From positions 703,761 to 767,760 of the forward strand of contig NMRA01000162.1 of NCBI GenBank assembly GCA_002633005.1: a DNA stretch of 64,000 nucleotides, read 5' to 3'. Origin of the DNA: Phoronis australis. Taxonomy: Eukaryota; Phoronida; Phoronidae. A program made the position numbers and the translations under genes. Of the stretch, positions 11,725 to 21,386 are shown piece after piece. The notes beneath the pieces are model-generated. The model did no database searches. It had not been told where the DNA came from and saw nothing but the letters and a program-made list of their open reading frames with translations. Within the stretch, counting starts at the first letter, position 1, and every line of letters begins with the position of its first letter.

Positions 11725-12366
11725 TCACCATAGTTGCAGGGTAATTGAGCTCTGCATGTTGTTCAGAGAATGAGTAGCATGCTGGTTTTGAATGGCCAGC
11801 GACATTTTCATGTACAGTAATTCCTTATTAGTTCCACTGCAGATAACACTAACTGAATTGGCTTGGTGATTGTTACTAACATAATGCCAATATATGTTGC
11901 TTTTCTCTGAGGTATCATGTTCTCTCAGCCTGTCACATAGGCGTTTCTGTGTGAGTCCGATATAGAATTCCTTACAGTTGCCACATTCAACCTTATAAAC
12001 AACATTGCTCTTGTTCAATAAAGGGATGGGTGACTTCAGTTTACATAGCATACTGGAAAGTTTCCAAAGAGGTTTGAAAACAACGGCTGGGTCTATGCAA
12101 TGAATAAGGCTTGATAATTGACGTTTCAATTTTATACTACTAGGCCCGGTGTAACCAAGAGAAAAGAAAACTTTCTTTTTCTCGGGTCCAATAACATCTA
12201 ACTTATCTGCCTCATTCATTTTTGAAAGGAAGTGACTTTTACAGCTATTCCAAAAATTCAGAGGGTAACCATTGAGGGTCCTCTTGGAAAGCAGTGCTAT
12301 CACTGAAGAAGCCACCTTAATTTTAAATATCACAATAATAACTAAATGAAATAAATAAATTGGCAC
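11725..12366 (-). CDS. Penelope-like element endonuclease region (GIY-YIG type)
   Basis: An open frame of 213 codons. Near residues 120-150 it reads VVYKVEC-x2-C then FYIGLT, followed by KRLCDRLREH. That is the GIY-YIG-like core of Penelope endonucleases: a Y-x-V strand, a CxxC knuckle, a YIG-equivalent and the conserved R/E helix. The endonuclease nicks target DNA for retrotransposition. The first ~30 hydrophobic residues are probably read-in rather than native protein. It follows the RT remnant on the same strand, separated by about 130 bp that include frameshifts. The full element would encode one RT-EN polyprotein. Confidence 0.8.
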   Translation of the reverse strand: MPIYLFHLVIIVIFKIKVASSVIALLSKRTLNGYPLNFWNSCKSHFLSKMNEADKLDVIGPEKKKVFFSLGYTGPSSIKLKRQLSSLIHCIDPAVVFKPLWKLSSMLCKLKSPIPLLNKSNVVYKVECGNCKEFYIGLTQKRLCDRLREHDTSEKSNIYWHYVSNNHQANSVSVICSGTNKELLYMKMSLAIQNQHATHSLNNMQSSITLQLW

Positions 12367-12499
12367 ACAATAAATGGAAAATCCTAGCTACGTCACTATC
12401 AAAACTTAAATTGGTGGAACAAGTTCTTCAGGCACGGTGTAACAAGCAATTGACTAAACCTCTCTTGTATTGGATCGGTACAAAACTCTCAAATTCAAG

Positions 12500-12991
12500 T
12501 TAAAGCCCAGAAAAAGTAGGCTTACGATACACAGATATAACAACGGTGCTGTTCTGATGTTTAACCAAGACAAGAAAAGGTAAACACGACTCGTGTTCAG
12601 ATTCTCTGGTGAAGTTGATGGACGGATGCATATTGCTCATGTGATTGAAAAAAGTGTTCACTGAGCTCTTGGAAGAAAATACAACAAAAGTATCGTCCAC
12701 ATACCTACGATAAAACTGTGGTTTTTCAATCCGGTGGACAACAAGCCAGAGCATCAGTCTCGAGATTGCACATGAAAATATTAGCTAACACTGGTCCGAG
12801 GGGTGAACCCATGGCCACTCCGTTAATCTGATCATAAAAGTTATCATCAAACAGAAAATGGTTATGTTTAACTTCGGTGACATGATGTTTGTAGCCTCTT
12901 CACTAATGTACCCGTGGATGAAGTCATTGAATTGTGTCTTAACAAGCTGTTTATTGATACTGATAAGGTCCATGAATTGAATCGTAACCAA
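12500..12991 (-). pseudogene. Penelope-like reverse transcriptase remnant
   Basis: Across two frames the minus strand shows GVAMGSPLGPVLANIF (about 12830-12780), then YRRYVDDTFVVF (about 12715-12680), then YRKPTFSGL at the end. These are RT motifs B', C (the catalytic DD pair) and the downstream Penelope-specific stretch. A frameshift separates motif B' from motif C. The fingers domain and motif A are absent, so the enzyme is dead. Confidence 0.85.
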
Positions 12992-13009
12992 TTGCGTGAA
13001 TTACTCACG

Positions 13010-13169
13010 ATCGCCAGCTACTGACTACTCTGTATCTCTCACTTCACTTCATGGATGTCACCCGAGATGTATGTTGGCACATGTTGTCCTATGTTTTATC
13101 CTGATGATGTCTAACGAATAGACGAAATGTTGATTTATCATGAACTTCTTCATTTGTGAAGCGATCGTC
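13010..13169 (+). repeat. Right pseudo-LTR of the Penelope-like element
   Basis: Inverted partner of 11567-11720, ending in GAAGCGATCGTC. It directly abuts the truncated RT. Confidence 0.85.
13091..13144 (+). ncRNA. Hammerhead ribozyme-like motif in the Penelope pseudo-LTR
   Basis: The plus strand reads CTGATGA (13101-13107), then a 5-bp stem GTCTA/TAGAC closed by ACGAA, then GAAA (13124-13127). A small potential stem, TGAT TT ATCA (13131-13140), follows. CUGAUGA, stem II and GAAA in this order and spacing are the hallmark of hammerhead ribozymes, and such motifs are known in Penelope-like elements. One extra T sits at the base of stem II. Stem III is short, and I could not confirm a good stem I, so activity is uncertain. 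Confidence 0.6.
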
Positions 13170-15625
13170 CGGTTTTTAATCTTACTGTGGCCAAGAACTT
13201 ATTTACTTTTGAATTTGCATCTGATTCGAAGCACTCCATATAATCATGGGAGGGTATCCGGCCAACATCACCCCGAGGGTGTTAGCGTAGGATCATGCAG
13301 ACAATTAGAAGAGGCTTTATGACACTCATCGGCAAAATTTCTTGCCTTTAATGGTGATGCCCCTTAACTATTTGTCCCACATTTATCCGATCGCGGGAAC
13401 TGTGCAGCCAGTCTGCACCAATGGATCTCCAATTCTGCTGCTCGCATTGATTTGATTTAACTCCAGTTTTCCTTTTCATTATTACATTGATTTTTCTCTG
13501 AATAGTTTTGGGACAGAATATTTTCCTCATGAGAAAAGTTTTAGTATTTTTTGTAAATCCCCTCACTGATTTTACCTCTGTGTACCATTTTTAATCACAA
13601 TATCAAGGTTCCATTGAAGTACCTCATTACGTTGTTTATCGGTTTAGTTCAGATCGACACACTGAGGTGGCTTGGATACGATCATCCTAGTTTTTGCTCC
13701 CTGGCCTAAGAAGACCATGATTTTCAGATTTTTAAACCCAAGTTGGTGAAATGCAAGAAAGTTCTAAAATTGGACCGGGTTCAGGACGACCATGTTTAAA
13801 GGAGAATGGCGACCGATTTATTTTGTTTATTATTGTCATAATAGGTCTACATCCACATCACCTGGTGCACGGTCGATCTCACCTCGCTATAAGGTGTCCT
13901 ATTAACCTGGGAGGAAGGTGAGTACTGTGCACTACGCAACAGCATTCTAGAGCTGTTGGTGTGGCGTATCGCGACCGCTAGAGTGAAACCAAGAAGCTGC
14001 AACGGAAGCGTGTACACCTTGTTTTTTCGAAAACCTTAAATGCCTGGAAAGTGGTTTGCGGCAGCTGAGAATGAAAACCATGCCGTTAATACCAAATATG
14101 AAGCCTTGGAATATTTCCGTATCCTTGTTTTGTTTCAAAACGAGTTACAACCCTGGACTCCTAATCAATGCTTTATACAACAAAGTGTCTCGAAAAATAA
14201 TATGTAATGGCTCACTGTTGGTGATTGGAATAGATTTGAGAAACCAAAAATGGAGAAATCTAGCTGTGTTATTGGCTTGAGGTGCAATAAATCTAATTAA
14301 CCGTTACCCGAGGCCGTGTGAGCGGATCCCAATTCAGTATTTGGCAACAAAGAGCTGTTGTGAAACATTAAAGAAGCATGCCACCCAAAAAACAAAATAA
14401 TTTGTATCAATTTAGATAGAGTACATGTAGTTCTATTCCATAGCAACACGTACGAATGCGTTACCTGACACCTGACGGCAGCCGGAGGTGTTGAAATTAT
14501 CCAATGAGGTCACACGCAGTCTGTTCAGCAGTTTACGACGCGGGTTACTGGTGTCAGCTTATCGCTTGAAGACATCGTTTAACACCAATAAATCATCAAA
14601 CTTCGATGTAAGATCTTTAAAAATACACCGAGTTCTTATAAAAACGTGTTGTTTTATTTCGCTCTTACGGATTTATTGGTATTTGGACACGACGTATCCT
14701 ACAAAGTTCGACGGGCCAATAAGGTCCCGTAGCAGGAGTTTGGGGTCTGTTTGGAGATAATTTCGAAGTATTTTCCGTGAGATACCGACAGGAGAACCTA
14801 GACCTGTGTAGTTTAGACTGGTGATTTTTTGAGTTCTTAACGCCAAACACTTGTTATCCTGGCCAGTGGCTCGGAGCCCGATCACGCCCGTCGCGGCCGG
14901 CCGGATTGACTCGTTATCCCGGCCAGTGGCTCGGAAAATGATTAGCCAAAGTTCAGTGGAAAATAAACTTCCAGTCAAAAAATACTATACTAGCGAGCCA
15001 AAGTAATGTGTATGTGATTATGTCAGCGAATTAGCCACTAAACTGCAAATCTACTTACTCGTCGGAGAACGCGAATTCAGGTTCCGCTTTGGCCACAGCA
15101 CCGCCGGTCATGGCAGAAGTTGTACATTGACAATTATTATTTGAGTAAGGTAAATGTAAATAAAGATTCCCCTAACACCAGACCGTGGGATGGAAATCAA
15201 GTTGTTTCACAGCAATTTCTGACAGCAAACACTCAATTAGCATGAGCTCACATGGCCTCGGTGTCCCGTCAATTAGTTTTATTGCAGCTAAAGCCGCGGT
15301 AACGCAATGAATTATTCATTGCTGGCTGCTCAAATCATTCGCACTCACGAACACTCCAAAGGCATTACAAATTGCAACTAATGTGACAGGCTTTGTTGCA
15401 GTTTGGTTAGGGTGAGAATAATTCATTTTGAAACAGAACGCTCAGTAACAAACGCCAATATGGCATCTCGCAATCCCCGGTCCGACTTGTGGACAAGCTA
15501 GAGCTCATCAGTCCCGACTTCTCAGGTGGATCGTTAAGTTTTACAGGCTATCTATTCAAACAGGAATGCAGTGATGAAGAAATACCGCCGTGAACAAGCT
15601 CAGCCACTGAACGGAACGTATGGAG
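13170..15625. other. Intron-like sequence, no supported gene
   Basis: No convincing exon or mobile-element protein. It contains only short open frames. A pair of TTATCCCGGCCAGTGGCTCGG-like words around 14850-14935 is a small direct repeat. Confidence 0.45.
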
Positions 15626-15892
15626 TTATTTGGTAAGCCGGCATTGAACAGGCACTGTGGACGTCTGCAGGCCACAGACACGGAGATGTTTCACGGCCTC
15701 ATAATAGCTATTTACAGCGTACATTTCATTCTTCACTACCATGAGCCACTTCCTGAGCATTTCGGACTCTCGAGGAAGTAAAAAAACGATATACCCGCTT
15801 TCCTCGCAGCTGCTTAGTTCGGACAAGTGAGAAAGATGCAACGCAACATAGAGGCATTCACTCTGCATATGAACCACTGACGTCGCTAGCAT
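15626..15892 (-). pseudogene. Possible THAP-like zinc-finger remnant
   Basis: An 88-codon minus-strand open frame. The segment YIVFLLPRESEMLRKWL (about residues 34-50), followed about 20 residues on by LRVCGLQ, resembles the THAP pattern F-x-x-P then R-K-x-W and a closing R-V-C-x-x-H. The closing histidine is replaced by Q, and the amino-terminal cysteine spacing is not clear. THAP domains bind DNA and occur in P-element-type transposases and host regulators. This is a weak resemblance; it could be chance. Confidence 0.25.
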
Positions 15893-16107
15893 CGTTTCTC
15901 ACCTGATGAGGTGGTGTCTGAAACTGACTTTCTTTCATTTCTTCCCGAAATCCACATAAATCTTTGATCTAAAGGATGATTAAATGTGTATTTCCCCTTA
16001 CTATGTATTAATATATATATATATATATATTTACTATTACTATTTATTCATATATTTACACATTTAATCATTATGATGATTAAATGTGTATTTCCCCTTA
16101 CTATGTA

Positions 16108-16147
<40 letters not shown>

Positions 16148-16250
16148 CTATTACTATTTATTCATATATATACACATTTAATCGTCCTTTAGATCAAAGA
16201 TTTAAGTGAATTGCGTTGAGAAATGAAAGAAAGTCAGTTTCCTCTTCATT
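15893..16250. repeat. Long inverted repeat with internal AT-rich duplication
   Basis: About 80 nt at 15921-16000 (ACTGACTTTCTTTCATTTCT ... ATCTTTGATCTAAAGGA) recur in inverted orientation at 16165-16245. Between them a roughly 98-bp block, starting GATTAAATGTGTATTTCCCC and ending in ACACATTTAATC, is tandemly duplicated. Each copy holds a TA dinucleotide run (16010-16031, 16111-16144). The whole can fold as one long hairpin, like a MITE or foldback element. Confidence 0.8.
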
Positions 16251-16252
16251 GA

Positions 16253-16366
16253 AGGCTCAGAAGCAGGCGGCCAGACTTGTTCTACGAGTTCCTTTTGACA
16301 TTCCGTCAAGTCATATGTTTAATAGACTGAGGTGGCTCCCTATTGACAAATATTTTATTAATATAT
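16253..16366 (+). pseudogene. LINE reverse transcriptase C-terminal fragment
   Basis: The plus frame reads KAQKQAARLVL, then about ten residues on LRWLPID. This is the conserved end of the RT-derived region of CR1/L2/Jockey-type non-LTR retrotransposons (QK-x-A-A-R, then L-x-W-L-P-I). Only about 38 codons survive, immediately right of the inverted repeat. Confidence 0.7.
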
Positions 16367-16374
16367 AAATGATT

Positions 16375-16392
16375 AATAGTAAATGTATATAT

Positions 16393-16429
<37 letters not shown>

Positions 16430-16440
16430 CATTTACTATT
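16375..16440. repeat. TA-rich perfect palindrome
   Basis: AATAGTAAATGTATATAT at the left is mirrored by ATATACATTTACTATT at the right, around a TA run. It is cruciform-capable. Confidence 0.85.
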
Positions 16441-17765
16441 ACTATTTATTCATGTCAGATAGTAATGTTACATCATAATATATTTGTTGTTTAGTGTTTA
16501 TTTATCCATTTACGTTGCTGTTCTTTATTTCTTAATCTTCATCGGTTATTATTTATTTGGTATTACTAATATATTCACTATTACATACTTAATCATTTGT
16601 TTTGTTACAACACATTCCGCATCCTGATTGTCACCTGTCATAAGTCCTATTATATTATATTATACGATAGTAACGATCATCCATAGAAACATATTTTAAG
16701 GTGCAGTAATTGGTGCATTGCGTTGCTTATGTTTAAAAATCATTGGCCAGCGCTGGTTATTTTGTCTGATGTAAGTGTATACGCAGTTTAGACTCAGTTT
16801 GGACACACCTGCAGCATTTTATGCATCAACATTTGTTTTCCTTTTCAGTCAATTATTAGCCACTTGAAAGATTCTTGTGAAGTTGTGCAGTATTAAAATT
16901 TATGTCTCGGATATGCCTGCACCTTTTAATTTTTGACAAATTGTGGTGCTCTGCTATTGCGTTTTCAACAAATTAGTTCTTGCTCAAAGCTATTTTCGAA
17001 ATGGCGTGCAGTTTTTAACGAAATATGGCACATAGATATACATGTATGTCGTAGATGCATCGCGTTTTCTGCAACTATAAATGCAGTTCGAGATAAACAT
17101 CATTTCTATCGTGGTACGAGTTCAGTGCCTAATGAAATTTAATAGTATGGCTTGGTAACCTACTTCACAACTTCCCATATGATGTGTTGAAGGAAATGTT
17201 CATTTAAAGCCACATTGTGCTCTTCATCGGCAGGTACTGTACTTAAGTAGTATGTGCGCTCTTTGAAAACCCGTTACATTCAGTGTCGATTTCGCAAGTT
17301 AAGCGTTTTTGTTTTGACACGAGTTGTAAAACATGTTAAATGGAAGTAAGGAATCTCGTCGTAAAAGACATCTTGGCTGTTTAACATGACCACACACCAG
17401 GTTTGCTGGAGTGCTGGTAGGAATTCCACCCTTCAAAGATTTTCGACCCCTCTGCAGTTGCTCTCAATTTTATTCGCCACACCTCACCCCAGACGCTACC
17501 TATTCCAACTCCCATCCGACACGGAGCCAAGAGGATCCATTCTCCCTGTTCGAATGTACAGTATAAAGTCGTAAAATGCGAGTTTTCGGAGAAAACATCT
17601 GGACGAATGTTCAGATGATGTAGGGGGGAGTTTTATGTCTATACCTTGCTGTAGGAAACATTTGGTGGTTGGCGTGGCTCAGTTAAGTTTTCCAGTTGAA
17701 GTTTGAAACGACGTATGTGTTGAAACTGTTAATAATTAATTGTTAATTGGTAGTTGTTAACACCT
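16441..17765. other. AT-rich intron sequence, possible LINE 3' tail
   Basis: No gene supported. The first few hundred bases may be the 3' untranslated part of the LINE fragment at 16253-16366. The remainder up to the Harbinger terminus shows no recognised motif. Confidence 0.4.
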
Positions 17766-17779
17766 GGGCCCGGTTGCAT

Positions 17780-17945
17780 AAAACTTGCTATCCGGCGTAT
17801 AAGGCCTTATACGCAGGATAAGTCCTTATCCGGCGTATAACTTTTTATACGCCGGATACGTTGGGTTGCATAAACATCGTATAGAGTTATCCGCCGTATA
17901 ACTCACACTATCCGCCGTATAAAGTTACACGACCATCAGACCTCG
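17780..17945. promoter_or_regulatory. Left subterminal repeat array of Harbinger copy 1
   Basis: Five or more copies of a roughly 12-nt word (TCCGGCGTATAA, TCCGCCGTATAA and their reverse complements) follow the left TIR. Similar words occur at 22290-22440 next to the right TIR. Subterminal repeats of this type are the expected binding sites for the transposase or Myb-like partner. They also overlap the region where the transposase promoter should be. Confidence 0.65.
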
Positions 17946-17960
17946 GATAACTCAATCAAA

Positions 17961-18590
17961 ATGAATGCACTGTATGGATTTAGACAAAGACAGAGGCAAT
18001 TTGAAAGAGAAGTTACTGATCCCCTCAACAAGTACACGGATGAAGAGCTGAGAGGGAAGTTTCGCTTTGGGCGAGAAGCCATCCGTTTTATTTGTAGGCT
18101 AGTAGACGAAGATGTTAAGCCTGCCACAAGAAGAAAAATCTCAGTGTCAACCCTGATTCAAGTGTCGGTGACACGTTCCACAGTCTGCACAAGTCAACTG
18201 TCAGTCGAATTGTGTCACGCGTCACATCCACAATTGTTCAACATTTAAACAGATTTGTAACATTCCCCACAACCCCACAGAGGTTCAACGAGATAAAGGC
18301 CCGGTTTCTACAGAATGGCTCGATTTCCCGGGGTAATAGGTTGTGTTGATGGAACACATGTCAAGATAATTGCACCAACTGAGAACGAGCCCGACTTCGT
18401 GAACAGGAAGAACGACCACAGTCTAAACGTCATGTTGATTTGCGTCATTTTACATAACATAGAAAAATCTTTTAATAAGCCGGAAGAACAGGACGCACGC
18501 AACTTCAACCAGCCTGCGCCTCTGCACTATGCTGGCCCCGAGACAAACAGAGGCGTTCGTGATCATATCGCTCGTACGTTCTTCATTTGA
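17961..18590 (+). pseudogene. PIF/Harbinger transposase remnant (DDE nuclease)
   Basis: The frame opens with an ATG at 17961 and shows RFGREAIRFICRLV, the amino-terminal helix region of HARBI1-type transposases. After a deletion and frameshifts, traces of a THFHSLHKSTVSRIVSRV-like helix-turn-helix and RFNEIKAR follow in another frame. From 18315 the frame reads FPGVIGCVDGTH, carrying the first catalytic D, then APTENEPDFVNRKN. It then jumps straight to VILHNIEKS near the carboxy end. The second D and the catalytic E are deleted, so the enzyme cannot be active. About 210 codons remain of the usual 350-400. The element therefore depended on a full copy elsewhere. Confidence 0.85.
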
Positions 18591-18608
18591 TTATAAAAAA
18601 ATAAGTAG

Positions 18609-19129
18609 CGGGGTTTTCCGTAGATAAACGCACCCTATGTGGAACGCCCATGTGCGTTTATTTGGAAAATTATGCTGAATAGACGCCCATAGCCGTTTAT
18701 TTGGTGTTGCAACTTCGTCAAGTGTCAAGGAAGTGGGGCGCTTATGTGAAAATTTTCCTTTTAAAAACTCACTTAGCGTCAACGTTTAGTCACAATTTTG
18801 TGGAGCATTTATCAATTATAAAAACTAACGAAGCGTTGCCGAACTAGGCATTTATTAACAAGTAAAATTTTTAAAAACAGTTTTAAATGAAAAAATAAGC
18901 CACAAAACCTCATATTCTCGGCTACGTTTATTCAGTCCATGTCAATGTTTCACTTAAAAGAACATATCGCGCTTCAGTCTGATATTTTCGTAGTCAAAAT
19001 TATGACTTTCCGTTTACACACACCTTTTTCCGAATGAACGCCCGGGCGTTCATTGGTGTTACTAACTAAATGCCTGAAAAATTAAAATTTCGGAATACAA
19101 GCCTAGGGACTTAGCTACGGAAAACCCCG
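18609..19129. mobile_element. Nested TIR element X inside Harbinger copy 1
   Basis: CGGGGTTTTCCGTAG at 18609 is matched by CTACGGAAAACCCCG ending at 19129, and the similarity extends to about 20 nt per arm. The body is non-coding and AT-rich. The same element occurs at 49306-49794 in the second Harbinger copy, at the same relative place. It therefore inserted before the two copies separated, or travels with this Harbinger subfamily. GTAG flanks both ends here and may be a target duplication. Confidence 0.75.
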
Positions 19130-19178
19130 GTAGTAGTCAGATTTACCCGAGTGTGGGCATGATATTATGTTTTGGTTT

Positions 19179-20146
19179 ACCGTGTTTGCCCTAATAAGTA
19201 CTCGGAGCACTTTCAAAAATTCGTTTCGGGATGCGGTGGGGGGAGGGGCGCTTATTGTAGCCCAAGAAGCTTGAAATACAGTCTCCGAAACAGATGCAAT
19301 CGGAAGCTAGGATTCATAAAGTTAACGCACTGCGACATATATGTTGCATATTACAGACTTGCCACAAAATGGTGGTCTATTGCTACCGAAGTTTCCTTGT
19401 TACATTGCTCTCCTTTTTCAGAAAAGTGTGGGGAAATCCCAGCCTACTCATGCATCGCTGCCTCGCGATTGTCGATTAACAAAATTGAATTCTTGATAAA
19501 AATACAGTTTCGACTCAACAAATTACACGAAATCCTCCTTAAGTTTTCCAAATTGTCCCTAAAATTTTTAATTTCCTGTCGAATCGGGATTCACCGCAGA
19601 TTAAGTCCAAATCTGCGCTAGATCTTACCCCGCATCATGAGAAAAATCTTGACGAACACATATGGTGATGTCACGTGACTTTTGCTTTGATGCTTGGCTG
19701 CAGGTGTGTCAGTACCAAGTGAGCGAGGTTCACTAACGTTGATAAGTACACCGTGCCTGTTCTGAAAGGCCAGACCATAGTGGGACAAGTGCCTCGTGAT
19801 ATCTGCAAAAATTCTTGACTTCTTCCAGAAGCACTGCGGAAATTTCAAGTTTATATTCAGGGCTAAATACCGACATAGCGGAGAAGCTCGTGGTCTATAA
19901 ATTTGGGACAAAATGATTTTTTCAGGACTGTCGGATATTATTGATAAATTGAAGAAGTTACTGTAGTATTTTAGAAGGTGAGGTGATTTTCAAACGTATA
20001 TGCGTTAATGGCTGGGCACTTATTTTCGTGTTTTCTGAAAATGCAGCTGGGGCGCTTATAGGGGCATGGGTGCTTATGGGGGCATGGGCGCTTATAGGGT
20101 CATGGACGCTTATAGGGGCATGGGCGCTCATTAGGACAAATACGGT
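19179..20146. mobile_element. Nested TIR element Y inside Harbinger copy 1
   Basis: The left end ACCGTGTTTGCCCTAATAAG and the reverse complement of the right end, ACCGTATTTGTCCTAATGAG, differ at a few sites. The element is non-coding, with GGGCGCTTAT-rich ends and an internal 18-bp minisatellite near the right end. The orthologous element is at 49844-50832. I read it as a MITE-like passenger. Confidence 0.65.
20049..20135. repeat. 18-bp minisatellite (four units)
   Basis: Units of the form GGGGCATGGGCGCTTATA repeat about four times. The corresponding array in the second Harbinger copy (50698-50817) has about six units. Confidence 0.85.
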
Positions 20147-20286
20147 TATTGTTATACGGTGAATTACTAATATGAGTACATTGAATGTGTGGATCTATTG
20201 AAAAAGTTCACAACGGTTTATGTCTGTACTTCGGGAGAAAGTTTACCGATATGCAGAAATGATTTAATACACGACGCTTTTGGTTA

Positions 20287-20511
20287 CTGACAGTCTTTAG
20301 ACTACCAGAGGAACGTGAAACCTATGTGAACCTATCTGTCTGTGATGTAGTTGCTGCAGACAAGGACTTTCTCGCACTTGACATTGATGTTCCTTTTAGA
20401 GCCAAGTTTGACACCAAGAAAATTGAGTTGGAAAATTTGTATAATGATATTTTGCGACTGAAAGCTGATGGGTTTCTCAGTGTTAACACTAACATATATA
20501 TACATGTATGA
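20287..20511 (+). CDS. Conserved ORF of unknown function in Harbinger copy 1
   Basis: About 75 codons from RRFWLLTVFRLPEERE through NLSVCDVVAADKDF to LENLYNDILRLKADGFLSV, ending at TGA. The paralogous frame in Harbinger copy 2 (50949-51191) is open over the same stretch. It differs at about a dozen residues and by one small in-frame indel near the end. It is not part of the transposase or the Myb-like gene, and I do not recognise the family. It might be a captured host exon, an exon of a longer spliced gene, or a chance open frame. A TTTAG just before CTACCAG could be an acceptor. Confidence 0.4.
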   Translation: MTVFRLPEERETYVNLSVCDVVAADKDFLALDIDVPFRAKFDTKKIELENLYNDILRLKADGFLSVNTNIYIHV

Positions 20512-20978
20512 GAACCGCTTCGCTTTGAAGGCACTAATTGTCGCAACAAAAATCATCAGTGTGCTCTCTCCAGCCGTCTGTTATAGATGCTTCCAAAAGC
20601 TTTAAAAAAGAAATGATAATATCGTTAATCCCTGAGAAGTCTGCTCAGTATCATCTTATTTAAAACAAAGATGACTATTCCGATAGTCTATTAGTAGTAT
20701 GTGACCCTAAAAAATAATCATCATTAGTCGGGCATCCCTCATTGAGCTTCAATAAACATGAATTCAGTCGTCCATGGCTATAAATGCTGAGGCTGGTCGT
20801 CGAATTATCTAGTCTGAATTCGAAGGTGACTACTCCGAAGGTTATCTCTATCGTAACCCCAAAATGAACACAAAAAGTTGTTCCGGTTCTACGGCCGACA
20901 ATATCCCAAGAGCTGACGCCATCTCACAAGACAGCAAAGCATCTTGATAACATCATTCAGAGTCGTTACTCCATTAAA

Positions 20979-21386
20979 TCATTGATATGTTGTGCACACA
21001 AGTGTCATCCAACTGCCTATTTTTTGTTTATTCAAGAGGTAGATCGCATAACACAAACACTGAAACACTGAAACACTGGTGAATAATGGGTACACCAATG
21101 CTTTGGTAGACCTCCAAATAAAGCCATTCATGTCCAGAATCAATTGTGAAGTCCCTGAACGTCGGACCGGTGTGACCAAAAAGGTTTTTTTACAAGAAAA
21201 TATTTTATGAAAATCCTTATGGTTAATGTTAAAGTTTGTAAGCCCGATGATTACCTCGATGTTATTATTCATTATTGGAATTGTACGTCCTCCAACTCTG
21301 GTCGTGAAACCTATTTTTTCTAAAGCGGAAGTCCGTCCCGTTGCCCCGTGTACTATTGTTAATGAGATTGTATGCCCTATGAACAA
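20979..21386 (-). CDS. Open frame of 135 codons in Harbinger copy 1, unknown
   Basis: A minus-strand frame with mixed composition and no recognised motif. Its counterpart in copy 2 (about 52050-51690) is alignable at nucleotide level but interrupted. The first part reads through GHTISLTIVHGATGRT and later FLVTPVRRSGTSQLILD. Another minus-strand frame (FGHTG..DFTIDSGHEWLYLEVYQSIG) is also open over part of the region. I cannot decide which frame, if either, was translated. Confidence 0.25.
   Translation of the reverse strand: MFIGHTISLTIVHGATGRTSALEKIGFTTRVGGRTIPIMNNNIEVIIGLTNFNINHKDFHKIFSCKKTFLVTPVRRSGTSQLILDMNGFIWRSTKALVYPLFTSVSVFQCLCYAIYLLNKQKIGSWMTLVCTTYQ

Larger units (their letters stand above)
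11567..13169 (-). mobile_element. Penelope-like retroelement, 5'-truncated, with inverted terminal repeats
   Basis: The coding strand is minus. A reverse transcriptase remnant (12991-12500) is followed by a GIY-YIG-type endonuclease region (12366-11725), the order expected of EN-bearing Penelope-like elements. About 150 bp at each end are inverted copies of one another: 11567-11720 against 13010-13169, both ending at GACGATCGC. Penelope-like elements are known to carry such pseudo-LTRs in direct or inverted orientation. The RT amino-terminal part is missing, because the right repeat abuts the coding region at about 13000. Frameshifts split the RT. Both repeats carry hammerhead-like cores. Confidence 0.85.

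Noticed and set aside
16010-16144. Spaced repeated blocks that might suggest a CRISPR-like array
   Set aside because: There are only two copies of one duplicated AT-rich block with a TA microsatellite, in an animal genome, with no array periodicity.
17760-17768. Three-base target duplication for the Harbinger copies
   Set aside because: Flanking triplets are CCT/TAG for copy 1 and TCT/TTA for copy 2; neither pair matches, so no duplication is claimed.
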